From contig CADBAP010000003.1 in NCBI GenBank assembly GCA_902792685.1, forward strand, positions 1 through 57,886: DNA of 57,886 bases, read 5' to 3'. Each line of letters begins with the position of its first letter. Position 1 is the first letter of the stretch. Below, piece by piece: positions 13,958 to 23,242 of the stretch. A program made the position numbers and the translations under genes. The notes under the pieces were generated by a model. That model was not told the origin of the DNA, did no database searches, and worked only from the letters and a program-made list of their open reading frames with translations. Source of the stretch: an uncultured Prevotellaceae bacterium. Lineage in GTDB: Bacteria; Bacteroidota; Bacteroidia; Bacteroidales; Bacteroidaceae.

Positions 13958-15454
13958 TTAGTGTTTTGAGAGAACTTTTAACCCCAAGAAGGTAATGAGG
14001 CCATTAACCATGAGGAGTTCGTAGCCGAACTGATAATGGAAGAGGTAACGGGTGGCGAGTTCGAGGGCGAAGCACAACAAGGGTGATGCAACGGCGATAT
14101 ACGGGACCAAGCGGTCGGAACACTCGCCCATTCGGTGCATGGGATTTTTCTTCTGCATCCTCAAGGCATAAGCGAAAAGACCCAGCAGGGGACCATAGGT
14201 ATAGGAGCACATCACATAGATGGCATCGATGATGCTGGTGGAGTTGAGCAACTCGAACAGCAGGATGAACACCATAAAGACGATGGCCATCACAAAGTGC
14301 ATACGCTTGCGCAACCGTTCATCGTCAGGCCGTCCGCAGATATCCACACAGAAACTGGTTGTCATCGCTGTCAGCGCGGAGTCGGCACTGGAGAATGAGG
14401 CGGCTACGATGCCGAGGACGAAGATGATAGAGACCCACCCCGGCCCTCCCTTAGGGAGGAAGATAGAATTATCTCCTATAAACGTCGGGAGAAGTTGGTC
14501 GGAGGATTCAGGAAGGGTGACACCCTGCTGCTGGAAGAGCATGATCAACAGAACGCCCAGCGACAGGAACAGCAGGTTTGCCGGCAGGAAGGCGAAACCG
14601 TAGGTACACATATCCTTCTGGGCATCGCGAAGGGTTTTACACGTCAGGTTCTTCTGCATCATGTCCTGATCGAGTCCTGTCATCACGACGACAATGAAGA
14701 TACCGCTGAGGAACTGTTTCCAGAAATTCTGTTTTGACATCCAGTCGTCGAACACAAAGATGCGGCTGTGGCTGTCGGCAGCGATGGCCTGCACCGCCTC
14801 ACCAATGTTCATGCCCATCTGCGAAATCGCCATATATATAATAAGGAGAAGGGCCGTGAACATACAAATGGTCTGAAAGGTATCTGTCCACACCAGCGTG
14901 CCGATGCCTCCGCGTCGGGTGTAGAGCCATATCAGCAACACCATCACGACGACGGTGAGGAGGAAGGAAAGTTGAGAGTCAAAGGTCGAAGGTCGAAGGT
15001 CAAAGGTTGAGAGAAGGGGGACGACGGCAAACTGGTGGAGGATGACGCACGCCAGATAGAAGCGCACGGAAGCTCCGGCCATCTTCGACAGCAGGAAGAA
15101 CGATGCGCCCGTCTTGTAGGAATATTTGCCCAGCCGTTGCAGCAGGAACGTGTAGATGGTGGTCAGGTTCAGTCGATAGAAGATGGGCAGCAGAAGATAG
15201 GCGACCAGGAAATAGCCGACAACAAAGCCCATGCAGGTCTGCAGATAGGTCATATCCGACTGTTCAACCATTCCTGGCACACTCACGAAGGTGACGCCAG
15301 AGATGCTTGCGCCCACCATTCCGAACGCCACCATATACCAAGGAGCCTGACGACGGGCACGATAGAACGTGCCGTTGTCGCCTTTGCCGCTTGTGACTCT
15401 GCTGATGACGAAGAGCAGGGCGAAGTAGATGAGAATGGAAAGGAGAATGAGCAA
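13958..15454 (-). CDS. Sodium:solute symporter family protein
   Basis: 498 residues, about 13 hydrophobic segments, with the sodium/solute symporter pattern: FYRARRQAPWYMVAFGMVGASISGVTFVSVPG near the N-terminus, GMNIGEAV, VVVMTGLDQDMMQKNLTC, and GIVAASFSSADSALTAMTT. It imports an unidentified solute with Na+. Two translated mini-repeats are visible: a run of GGTCGAAGGTC words (about 14970-15013) encoding the loop LLSTFDLRPSTFDSQLSF, and a G/C-rich palindrome (14431-14460) encoding FLPKGGPGW. It is the last gene of the metH-metF unit, four bases after the DUF3616 gene. Confidence 0.9.
   Translation of the reverse strand: MLILLSILIYFALLFVISRVTSGKGDNGTFYRARRQAPWYMVAFGMVGASISGVTFVSVPGMVEQSDMTYLQTCMGFVVGYFLVAYLLLPIFYRLNLTTIYTFLLQRLGKYSYKTGASFFLLSKMAGASVRFYLACVILHQFAVVPLLSTFDLRPSTFDSQLSFLLTVVVMVLLIWLYTRRGGIGTLVWTDTFQTICMFTALLLIIYMAISQMGMNIGEAVQAIAADSHSRIFVFDDWMSKQNFWKQFLSGIFIVVVMTGLDQDMMQKNLTCKTLRDAQKDMCTYGFAFLPANLLFLSLGVLLIMLFQQQGVTLPESSDQLLPTFIGDNSIFLPKGGPGWVSIIFVLGIVAASFSSADSALTAMTTSFCVDICGRPDDERLRKRMHFVMAIVFMVFILLFELLNSTSIIDAIYVMCSYTYGPLLGLFAYALRMQKKNPMHRMGECSDRLVPYIAVASPLLCFALELATRYLFHYQFGYELLMVNGLITFLGLKVLSKH
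14431..14460. repeat. G/C-rich palindrome inside the symporter gene
   Basis: GACCCACCCCGGCCCTCCCT followed by TAGGGAGGA. This matches the intergenic copies at 51613, 55204 and 48755 and is translated in frame without disrupting the symporter. Confidence 0.7.
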
Positions 15455-15458
15455 GGGG

Positions 15459-17165
15459 TTATTTAGGAGTTTGTATTTTGAAGGAGCAGTGAGGGGTTTT
15501 TACGATATAGACGGCCTGGGCATCAGGCAAACGGAGCGTACAGGCAGCACCGTCGGCTGTGGCTGTGCCGACCACTTTTCCATCAACGGTCACAACGCTT
15601 ACAGGCGTTCCTGACGGCAGACCTGTCAGCGTCAGTTGTTGACCAGCAAGCCGATAACAAACATCCGGCTCCACTTCTGTCATACCGATATGGTTGGAAA
15701 CGGGCAACTGATAGCGGAAAACATCCAGCCGGAACTTGGCCCACGGATACTTGGATTTATCCGAACTATAATCCTTGTTTTCCTTCCCATTGTCGTATAG
15801 ATCCGCAGAACCGCTGTCGGTGATGATGTCAATGACCAGTTCGTTGCCTTCCTGTCGTGCTATCAATGCCTCAGGATGCCCTTCGGAGCCGTCGCCAAGG
15901 TCTGCTATCGGCAGATTCATTTCCGTCAGATGAGCGGTGCCAGGCACGATCGGTTCCGCATTGGCAAGGGTAGTACCGTCCCAAAGATACATCTTCGGCG
16001 TCCCTCCACCTTCGAAGAGTCCTACGATGATGACATAGTAATCGCCCACACGTTCGATGGAACGGATGCCCAATCCACCAAAATCGAAAAGCACGGGGTC
16101 ACCGGTTTGCGGTTTGACACTGCTCTTTCCCTTCGCGGTGAAGATATTCTCGAAATTGCTAACAGGCGCCATCACGGCATACTGTCGGTTGGAGGAAGTG
16201 GGTGTGACTCCTTTCTTCGGCACACAGGGTGCACGGAAAGCGACATAGGCAGCTCCCCCACCCTTCTTGAGTGTCAGACCTTCGACATTGAACCCGTCGA
16301 TACGTTTCGGAATCATCTCGTTTTCATAGGAAGCCGAAGCCGTGAAGTTCCAACCGTTGGTATCACCAAATGCAATCATGGCATCGCGGAACTGTTCGCT
16401 GTAGGCTCCTGCAGAGAGCGTAGCCGTTGCCCCCGCTCCGTTGATAGATGTAGAAAATGCACGATTGCGGTAAGGTTTTTCCTTTCCCTTCTTACTGTTT
16501 GTCAGCGATGCGAGCCAATAAATGGTGTTTCCGTCTTCGCTCACCGTCGCACACTCTATATCAAATTCCTCCCCACTCTTACCGTTTGCCATCGACGTAG
16601 CGTCAATCTCAGCAAGCGATTTGCCGGATAAGGCCATATTATACAGGCGAAGCACATTGGTCTCATCATCAGCGATATAGATGTATCCGTCGCCTACAGG
16701 GGCCATTGCGGAAGCATCAGCGATGTTTGTGAGCCACGTTGTCTGCGACTGGCTGCTGCCCTTGTTTGCTGCATATTCGATGAAGTAGTCGGATGCACCC
16801 GAAAGGCTGACCGTGATTTTCGATGTTCCCACGCCTGACGGTTTGATACGCACGGCAAAGAGTCCGCTTTCTATCTCCTCGGCAGTGATATCGGCCACTT
16901 TCACCACGCTGGTCTTGCTGGACTTAAACGTGAGGGTGCTGCCTGTGGGGGCATTGAACCAGATGCCTACGGTAGCGGCAGGATCGTTGGGATCGTCGAT
17001 GACACCACTTACATAAGACGTCTTGCCGCTGCCACTGACAATCGTCAGTCGCGGAATGTTCGTACCAGGATAAACAGCCTGACGGGTACTGGCCTCCAAT
17101 GTTGCGGCAGAAAGTGTTGCGAAAGCACCTGCCAGCAAAAATAATGACAGTAAAATTCTTTTCAT
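15459..17165 (-). CDS. Secreted DUF3616-like protein with C-terminal sorting-like domain
   Basis: 568 residues with a signal peptide. The central part has the repeated patterns of DUF3616 proteins: YIYIADDETNVLRLYNMA, FDIECATVSEDGNTIYWLASLTNSKKGK and VEGLTLKKGGGAAYVAFRAP, probably a propeller-type fold with phytase or esterase relatives. The last roughly 70 residues (CYRLAGQQLTLTGLPSGTPVSVVTVDGK ... AVYIVKT) resemble C-terminal type IX secretion sorting domains of Bacteroidetes, which implies delivery to the cell surface. It sits between metF and the symporter with five- and four-base gaps; its link to methionine metabolism is unknown. Confidence 0.75.
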   Translation of the reverse strand: MKRILLSLFLLAGAFATLSAATLEASTRQAVYPGTNIPRLTIVSGSGKTSYVSGVIDDPNDPAATVGIWFNAPTGSTLTFKSSKTSVVKVADITAEEIESGLFAVRIKPSGVGTSKITVSLSGASDYFIEYAANKGSSQSQTTWLTNIADASAMAPVGDGYIYIADDETNVLRLYNMALSGKSLAEIDATSMANGKSGEEFDIECATVSEDGNTIYWLASLTNSKKGKEKPYRNRAFSTSINGAGATATLSAGAYSEQFRDAMIAFGDTNGWNFTASASYENEMIPKRIDGFNVEGLTLKKGGGAAYVAFRAPCVPKKGVTPTSSNRQYAVMAPVSNFENIFTAKGKSSVKPQTGDPVLFDFGGLGIRSIERVGDYYVIIVGLFEGGGTPKMYLWDGTTLANAEPIVPGTAHLTEMNLPIADLGDGSEGHPEALIARQEGNELVIDIITDSGSADLYDNGKENKDYSSDKSKYPWAKFRLDVFRYQLPVSNHIGMTEVEPDVCYRLAGQQLTLTGLPSGTPVSVVTVDGKVVGTATADGAACTLRLPDAQAVYIVKTPHCSFKIQTPK

Positions 17166-17170
17166 ATTTT

Positions 17171-18127
17171 TTAAAAGGTTGCATTGACAACGGCACGGAT
17201 ATTCTCAGCCTTCCCCATCGTGTAGTAATGGATGGCGGGTACGCCGTGTTGCAACAGGTCGCGACTTTGTGCCACGCACCATTCAATACCCGCCTGATAG
17301 GCCGCATCCGAAGCAGTGGCCTTTTTCATTTCCTTGACCAAATCCTGCGGAATATCAATGTGGAAAGTACGAGGCAACAGGTCTATCTGCCGTTGCGACG
17401 AGATGGGTTTCAAGCCTGGAATGATGGGCACAGTGATGCCCGCCTGTCTGCACTGCGCTTCAAACTGATAGAAACTGTCGTTGTTGAAGAACATCTGGGT
17501 GATGATATAGTCGGCACCGGCATCCACCTTCTTCTTCAGATATTGGATATCCGTATCCAGATTGGCTGCCTCGAAATGTTTCTCCGGATAGGCTGCCACA
17601 CCCACACAGAAGTTGGTGGACAACCCGTTTTTCACCGTCGGATCAAGATAGATGCCCTGATTCAGATTGCGGATCATGCCCACCAATTCCTCTGAATGGA
17701 CAAAGCCGTAGGGTTCTGGAATGAAATAACGCTGACCGGGAATGGCATCACCACGTAGCGCCACCACATTCTCGATGCCCAGGAAGTGCAAATCCAGCAA
17801 CTCGCTCTCGATGGTTGTCTGCGAGGCACCACCGCAGATGACGTGCGGCACAATCTCGACAGGGAACCGTCGCATGATGGCTGCGACGATAGCGATGGTA
17901 CCCGGACGCTTGGCCAGCGTCAGCTTCGTATAGGTGCCGTCGCCATTGGGATGATACTCTATCTCATCACGGTGGCAGGTTACATTCAGGAATGGCGGCG
18001 CCAACTCCATCAGCGGTTCAATACTTTGATAGAGTTTTGACACGTCGCTGCCCTTCAGGGGCGGCACCAGTTCAAACGAGGCGAAAGGCGCCTGTCTGCT
18101 GTTGATAATATCGATTACTTTACTCAT
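17171..18127 (-). CDS. metF: Methylenetetrahydrofolate reductase
   Basis: FAD-dependent enzyme that reduces 5,10-methylene- to 5-methyl-tetrahydrofolate, the methyl donor for MetH. 318 residues, normal length. Recognisable segments are FELVPPLKGSD, FLNVTCHRDE, PHVICGGAS, NVVALRGD (substrate/FAD binding), KKKVDAGADYIITQMFF and IIPGLKPISS. The start overlaps the metH stop by eight bases, so translation is coupled and the two folate-cycle steps are made together. Confidence 0.97.
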   Translation of the reverse strand: MSKVIDIINSRQAPFASFELVPPLKGSDVSKLYQSIEPLMELAPPFLNVTCHRDEIEYHPNGDGTYTKLTLAKRPGTIAIVAAIMRRFPVEIVPHVICGGASQTTIESELLDLHFLGIENVVALRGDAIPGQRYFIPEPYGFVHSEELVGMIRNLNQGIYLDPTVKNGLSTNFCVGVAAYPEKHFEAANLDTDIQYLKKKVDAGADYIITQMFFNNDSFYQFEAQCRQAGITVPIIPGLKPISSQRQIDLLPRTFHIDIPQDLVKEMKKATASDAAYQAGIEWCVAQSRDLLQHGVPAIHYYTMGKAENIRAVVNATF

Positions 18128-21100
18128 AGTTAGTTACATATTTATCCAATAACCTTCTTCCCTCCTCTACCGCGATGCCGCGACGTTGGCAGTAGTCTGC
18201 CAGCTGTTGTTCATCGATGCGGCCGATAGGGAAATAGCGTGCTTCCGGATGAGCTATCAGCAAGCCACAGACGGTTGTTGACGGCTGGATGGAATACTGG
18301 GGTGTCAGTCGGATGCCCATTCGTTCCTCGACATGAAGCTGTCGGAACAGAATCTGTTTCAGCGAATGGTCGGGACAAACCGGATAGCCGAAAGCCGGAC
18401 GGATGACCCGTTTTTCCTGTCTGTCATAGACCTGATGCTGTATCCAGTTGACACAAGCCTCAGCCAATCGGGCACGAAGGGCGTGGTTCATCAAACAGTC
18501 ATACGATTTCTTGTCGGCATACGTCGCCGTTGTATCAGCAACGACGCAAAAAAGTCCGACAGGACTGTCGGCATCGCTGTCGAGGAAGTCGGCCAGCGAG
18601 AGGAATGCGCCCACCTTGCTCTGACTGCGGAGCATCGGCATCACTGTTCCATCGGCAAAACACATATCATTTCCTTGTCGGCGGGCGTTCTCGAAATGCA
18701 GCAGAACCTGTAAGCTGAGGATACCCTCACGCTTTGCTTTCTCAAGCCACTCCTTGCCTTCACGCAGTGTCTTCTCAGCCTCCGGGTTGACCAGCAGCTG
18801 CTGGAGAGACTCACCGCGATAACCCCAGAACAGCAGGAACATACGCCAGTCGATATCTTTTTCCACATCAGCAATCGACGGCTGCAAGGATTCGTAGGGC
18901 TGCAACTCTTCCAATCGCACATAGCCCGATGCCACCTGCAGTTGCGGAGCCTGACGGTTAGCCTCCTCATAAGGCACCATCTCATAATGACGCTCCTCGT
19001 AGGCCTCCCGGATTTCCTGCTGGGTGGTCTTGATTTCCTGAATGGTCGCCTCACGGTTCGACAGCAGTTTTTTCGCCAGCACGGAGGTATAAGAGGCATC
19101 GCCGCCATAGGCAACGACATAATCGTAGAGCGGAGCCAGTTTCACTGCTGTATGAACGGCTGAAGTTGTGGCGCCACCTACCACCAGCGGTATCTGCAAC
19201 TGGTGCTTCTGGAACAACTGGCAGAGGTCTTCCATTTCCTTCAGCGACGGGGTTATCAAGCCGCTCACGCCTACCATACACGGATTCAAGCGCAGCGTCT
19301 CTGAGAGAATGGTCTCGTTGCTCACCATCACACCCAAGTCATGTACCTCGAAATGATTGCACGCCAAGACGATGCCCACGATATTCTTACCGATATCGTG
19401 CACATCCCCATTAGCCGTTGCCAGAATAACCACAGGTTTCCGGGCTTGCGCTCCGCTTTGTGAGGTATTTTGGTCGATATACGGTTGCAAGATGGCGACA
19501 GCTTCCTTCATCACCTGTGCCGACTTGACAACCTGCGGCAGAAACATTTTTCCTTCAGCAAAGAGCGTTCCCACCCGTTCCATTGCCCGCATCAGCGGTT
19601 TTTCGATGACCTCTACAGGGTTGTCGCCATACATGTGGAGCAGTTCCACGATATCCTGCGGTAAGAACTCCACCTGTCCCTTACACAAGGCGAGGGTCAC
19701 ACGCTCCTCAACGGGTTTGTTTCGCCAGTCCTGCTGCGACTTTTCGGCCGATGCAACAGGTCCGGAAGCGTTCTGCTTCAACTCCTCCGCCAATGCAATC
19801 AGCGTCTCTGTAGCCTGCGGGTGACGGTTCAAGATTACATCTTCGACCGCTTTCAGCAGCTGAGGTTCTATCTCGTCATACACCTGCAGCATCGCCGGAT
19901 TGACGATACCCATATCGAGTCCTGCTCTGACCGCATGATAGAGGAAGGCAGAGTGCATGGCTTCGCGCACCACATTGTTTCCGCGGAAGGCAAACGACAG
20001 GTTGCTTACGCCGCCACTGGTCTTCGCATCAGGAAGGTTCTCCTTGATCCACGCTACGGCCTTGATGAAGTCAATGCCGTATAACGCATGTTCGGCGATA
20101 CCTGTTCCGACAGACAAGATATTCACGTCGAAGATGATATCCTGCGGTGGAAATCCCATCGCTGTCAGCAACTGGTAAGCACGCCCGGCAATAGCAATCT
20201 TCCGCTCATATGTCGTAGCCTGTCCTTCTTCATCGAAAGCCATCACAACAACGGCAGCCCCCAAGCGCAACAGTTCACGTGCCTTCTCTATGAAGATTTT
20301 TTCGCCCTCCTTCAAACTAATCGAGTTGACGATGCATTTGCCCTGAGCGTTCTTCAGACCTTCAATCACCGTTGGCCAATCTGACGAGTCAATCATCAGC
20401 GCAGCACCAGCGGCAGCAGGGTCGTTGGAGAGGTATCGCACGAAGTTGCGCATCTCCTGTCGGCTATCCAACATGGCATCGTCCATATTGATGTCGATGA
20501 TTGAGGCGCCGCCCTCTATCTGGTGACGGGCTATCTGTGTGGCTTCCTCGTATTTTTTTTCAGCAATGAGGCGGGCAAACTTTCTGGAACCGGCCACATT
20601 GGTACGTTCACCCACATTGGTGAAATGATGGGTGGTGGGTGATGGGTGGTGGGTGATGACCCGGTGGGGTTCCAAGCCAGACACCTGAAGGTCGTTGACA
20701 TCAGTCGTTGGAATGATGCGTGGCTTCACATCGCGAAGGGCATCGGCAATCGCACGGATATGCTTGTCTGTTGTTCCGCAGCATCCGCCGGCAATATTCA
20801 ACAGTCCTGCCTCAGCCATCGCCTTGAGGTGATGAGCGGTGAATGCCGGAAGCTCATCGTATTCACCCATCTCATTGGGCAAGCCGGCATTTGGATGAAG
20901 GCTGATATAGGCAGGCACCACACGTGCCAGCTGCTCGACAAACGGGCGCAGCTCAGTGACGCCGAACGAACAGTTCAATCCGAACGACAGGATGGGATAA
21001 TGGGAAATGCTGATATAGAACGCCTCCAAGGTCTGTCCTGTCAGCGTTCGACCACTTCTGTCGTTGATGGTTGCCGACACCATCACAGGAATGACAACAC

Positions 21101-21683
21101 CCAGTTTCTCATTGAGTTGCTGGATGGCATAGAGCGCGGCTTTGGCATTCAGCGCATCGAAACACGTCTCCAACAACAGCAGGTCGGCACCTCCTGTCCA
21201 TAATGCTTCGGCTTGTTCACGATAGGCATCAGCCAACTGATCAAAATCAACAGGTCGTTCAGTCGGCTTACCCATATCTGCAGCCAGCGACAAGGTTTTC
21301 GAGGTTGGTCCCATACTTCCTGCTACCCATATCTTCCGCGTGGTGCAGGCATCGGCCGCTTGGCGGGCTAACTGCGCGCCGGCATAGGCCATCTCCCGTA
21401 CGACCTCCTCACAGGCATATTCTTTCTGCGAGATACGGTTGGAGGAGAAGGTGTTGGTCGTAATGATATCAGCACCTGCCTCAATATAACTTTGATGAAT
21501 CGCACTGATAACCTGCGGAGCAGTCAGATTCAGGATATCATGATTGCCCACAAGGGAAACGGCAGCATGGGCGAAACGCTCCCCATGATAGGCAGCAGAC
21601 GACAGAGCTTGCGATTGGATAAACGTTCCCATCGCTCCGTCAAGAATTAATATTTTTTCTTTCAGTGCCTCTTGTATCTGCAT
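18120..21683 (-). CDS. metH: Cobalamin-dependent methionine synthase
   Basis: Transfers the methyl group of methyltetrahydrofolate to homocysteine through cobalamin. Four modules in order: homocysteine domain with zinc ligands in GGCCGTT (about 299-305), pterin domain starting at FTNVGERTNVAGS (about 354), cobalamin domain with DVHDIG (about 760-765), and C-terminal S-adenosylmethionine reactivation domain (about 880-1187, RPAFGYPVCPDHS). The start is set at 21683 because a -7 box sits at 21693-21700; the frame is open upstream to 21725. An 11-residue insert, THHPSPTTHH, lies exactly at the linker before the pterin domain and is encoded by a GGGTGATGGGTGGT repeat. No cobalamin or SAM riboswitch fits in the few bases between promoter and ATG. 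Confidence 0.97.
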   Translation of the reverse strand: MQIQEALKEKILILDGAMGTFIQSQALSSAAYHGERFAHAAVSLVGNHDILNLTAPQVISAIHQSYIEAGADIITTNTFSSNRISQKEYACEEVVREMAYAGAQLARQAADACTTRKIWVAGSMGPTSKTLSLAADMGKPTERPVDFDQLADAYREQAEALWTGGADLLLLETCFDALNAKAALYAIQQLNEKLGVVIPVMVSATINDRSGRTLTGQTLEAFYISISHYPILSFGLNCSFGVTELRPFVEQLARVVPAYISLHPNAGLPNEMGEYDELPAFTAHHLKAMAEAGLLNIAGGCCGTTDKHIRAIADALRDVKPRIIPTTDVNDLQVSGLEPHRVITHHPSPTTHHFTNVGERTNVAGSRKFARLIAEKKYEEATQIARHQIEGGASIIDINMDDAMLDSRQEMRNFVRYLSNDPAAAGAALMIDSSDWPTVIEGLKNAQGKCIVNSISLKEGEKIFIEKARELLRLGAAVVVMAFDEEGQATTYERKIAIAGRAYQLLTAMGFPPQDIIFDVNILSVGTGIAEHALYGIDFIKAVAWIKENLPDAKTSGGVSNLSFAFRGNNVVREAMHSAFLYHAVRAGLDMGIVNPAMLQVYDEIEPQLLKAVEDVILNRHPQATETLIALAEELKQNASGPVASAEKSQQDWRNKPVEERVTLALCKGQVEFLPQDIVELLHMYGDNPVEVIEKPLMRAMERVGTLFAEGKMFLPQVVKSAQVMKEAVAILQPYIDQNTSQSGAQARKPVVILATANGDVHDIGKNIVGIVLACNHFEVHDLGVMVSNETILSETLRLNPCMVGVSGLITPSLKEMEDLCQLFQKHQLQIPLVVGGATTSAVHTAVKLAPLYDYVVAYGGDASYTSVLAKKLLSNREATIQEIKTTQQEIREAYEERHYEMVPYEEANRQAPQLQVASGYVRLEELQPYESLQPSIADVEKDIDWRMFLLFWGYRGESLQQLLVNPEAEKTLREGKEWLEKAKREGILSLQVLLHFENARRQGNDMCFADGTVMPMLRSQSKVGAFLSLADFLDSDADSPVGLFCVVADTTATYADKKSYDCLMNHALRARLAEACVNWIQHQVYDRQEKRVIRPAFGYPVCPDHSLKQILFRQLHVEERMGIRLTPQYSIQPSTTVCGLLIAHPEARYFPIGRIDEQQLADYCQRRGIAVEEGRRLLDKYVTNYE
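20627..20658 (-). repeat. GGGTGATGGGTGGT mini-repeat inside metH
   Basis: Alternating GATGGGTGGTGG words on the plus strand encode His-Pro-Ser-Pro-Thr-rich residues in the metH interdomain linker. Related words occur intergenically at 1919-1937 (other orientation) and inside mfd at 26473-26497. Confidence 0.65.
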
Positions 21684-21692
21684 AATTGCGTG

Positions 21693-21700
21693 CAAAGATA
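21693..21700 (-). promoter_or_regulatory. -7 box directly before metH
   Basis: TATCTTTG ends nine bases before the ATG, so the predicted 5' leader is only a few bases or absent. Confidence 0.55.
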
Positions 21701-21743
21701 AAAATAAATATGTAGAAACTGACACGTTTTAAGAAATAATTGT

Positions 21744-21751
21744 TACCTTTG
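21744..21751 (+). promoter_or_regulatory. -7 box of trpB
   Basis: TACCTTTG, 41 bases before the ATG at 21793, divergent from the metH promoter. Confidence 0.5.
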
Positions 21752-21792
21752 TCGCCAAATTACCGACAAAAAGTAACAATAAAATAACTATT

Positions 21793-23154
21793 ATGAGCAA
21801 ACAGAAGAAATTTATCCTTCAGGAGAATGAACTCCCGACACAATGGTACAACATTCAGGCAGACATGCCCAACAAGCCGCTGCCTCCTATCCATCCAGCA
21901 ACCAAACAACCGCTGGGCGTTGACGATTTGGCACATATCTTCCCACGTGAGTGCTGTGTGCAGGAACTCGATACAGAACATGCCTGGATAGATATCCCAG
22001 AGGAAGTGCTCGACAAATACAAATTCTACCGTTCTACGCCGCTGGTGCGTGCCTATGCACTGGAGGAAGCTCTGGGAACACCGGCTCATATCTATTTCAA
22101 GAACGAATCCACCAACCCGCTCGGTTCACATAAAATCAACTCTGCCCTGCCCCAGTGCTACTATGCCAAGCAGGAAGGCACAACCAATGTGACCACAGAG
22201 ACGGGTGCCGGTCAGTGGGGTATGGCGCTCTCCTATGCCGCCAAGCTGTTTGGACTTGATGCAGCTGTCTATCAGGTGAAGATCACCATGCAGCAGAAGC
22301 CCTATCGCTCCAGCGTGATGCGTACCTTCGGAGCGGCCGTCACAGCATCGCCCTCTATGTCCACCCGTGCCGGTAAGGACATCATCACCAAAGACCCGAT
22401 GCACCCAGGTTCGTTAGGTACAGCTATCTCTGAGGCTGTAGAACTGGCAACGACAACACCTAATTGTAAATATACGCTGGGGTCTGTACTCAACCACGTA
22501 GGACTCCACCAGACCATCATCGGACTGGAGGCAGAGAAGCAGATGGAGATGGCTGGTGAATATCCCGATATGGTCATCGCCTGCTTCGGCGGAGGTAGTA
22601 ACTTTGGCGGCCTCGCCTTCCCGTTCATGCGTCATAACATCCTGGATGGCAAGACCACTGAGTTTATCGCTGCAGAGCCGGAAAGCTGTCCGAAGCTGAC
22701 ACGTGGCGAATTCCGTTATGACTTCGGCGACGAGGCTGGTTATACACCGCTGCTGCCGATGTACACCATCGGTCACGACTTTAAGCCTGCCAACATCCAT
22801 GCTGGCGGTCTGCGCTATCACGGTGCCGGCATGATCGTCAGTCAGCTCATCAAAGACGGCCTGATGCGTGGTGTTGACATTCCACAGCTCGAAACCTTCG
22901 AAGCAGGACTCCTTTTTGCACAAACCGAAGGTATCATCCCAGCTCCTGAGAGCACCCATGCTATTGCTGCCACCATCCGCGAAGCCAAGAAATGCAAGGA
23001 AACAGGTGAAGAAAAAGTCATCCTCTTCAACCTCAGTGGTCATGGTCTCATCGATATGCCAAGCTACGAGTCTTATCTCAATGGCGACCTGCGCAACTAC
23101 GAGGTTCCCGATGAGGAAATCCAAAAGTATCTGACGAACGTGCCGAAGATTTAG
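21793..23154 (+). CDS. trpB: Tryptophan synthase beta chain, TrpB2 type
   Basis: Pyridoxal-phosphate enzyme joining indole and serine. At 453 residues it is longer than the usual TrpB and has the N-terminal extension of the TrpB2 class. The PLP lysine is in NPLGSHKINSA, the phosphate loop in CFGGGSNFGG, and the C-terminal region has FNLSGHGLIDM. No trpA or other trp gene is adjacent, consistent with TrpB2 often being encoded alone as an indole-salvaging enzyme; that role is inferred. No leader peptide or T-box is visible in the 41-base leader. Confidence 0.95.
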   Translation: MSKQKKFILQENELPTQWYNIQADMPNKPLPPIHPATKQPLGVDDLAHIFPRECCVQELDTEHAWIDIPEEVLDKYKFYRSTPLVRAYALEEALGTPAHIYFKNESTNPLGSHKINSALPQCYYAKQEGTTNVTTETGAGQWGMALSYAAKLFGLDAAVYQVKITMQQKPYRSSVMRTFGAAVTASPSMSTRAGKDIITKDPMHPGSLGTAISEAVELATTTPNCKYTLGSVLNHVGLHQTIIGLEAEKQMEMAGEYPDMVIACFGGGSNFGGLAFPFMRHNILDGKTTEFIAAEPESCPKLTRGEFRYDFGDEAGYTPLLPMYTIGHDFKPANIHAGGLRYHGAGMIVSQLIKDGLMRGVDIPQLETFEAGLLFAQTEGIIPAPESTHAIAATIREAKKCKETGEEKVILFNLSGHGLIDMPSYESYLNGDLRNYEVPDEEIQKYLTNVPKI

Positions 23155-23177
23155 TTTTTCAAAAAAAGGAAAAAATA

Positions 23178-23209
23178 TTTGTTCAATTGATGTGGGATTA
23201 CTATCTTTG
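23178..23209 (+). promoter_or_regulatory. Promoter of the 166-residue lipoprotein
   Basis: TTTG (23178-23181), 20 bases, TATCTTTG (23202-23209); start near 23216, about 27 bases before the ATG. Confidence 0.7.
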
Positions 23210-23242
23210 CATCGTTCAATTATTAATTAAACCTTACTAAAC

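Noticed and set aside
21684..21792. Cobalamin or SAM riboswitch before metH
   Set aside because: The promoter abuts the ATG and the remaining bases serve the divergent trpB gene.
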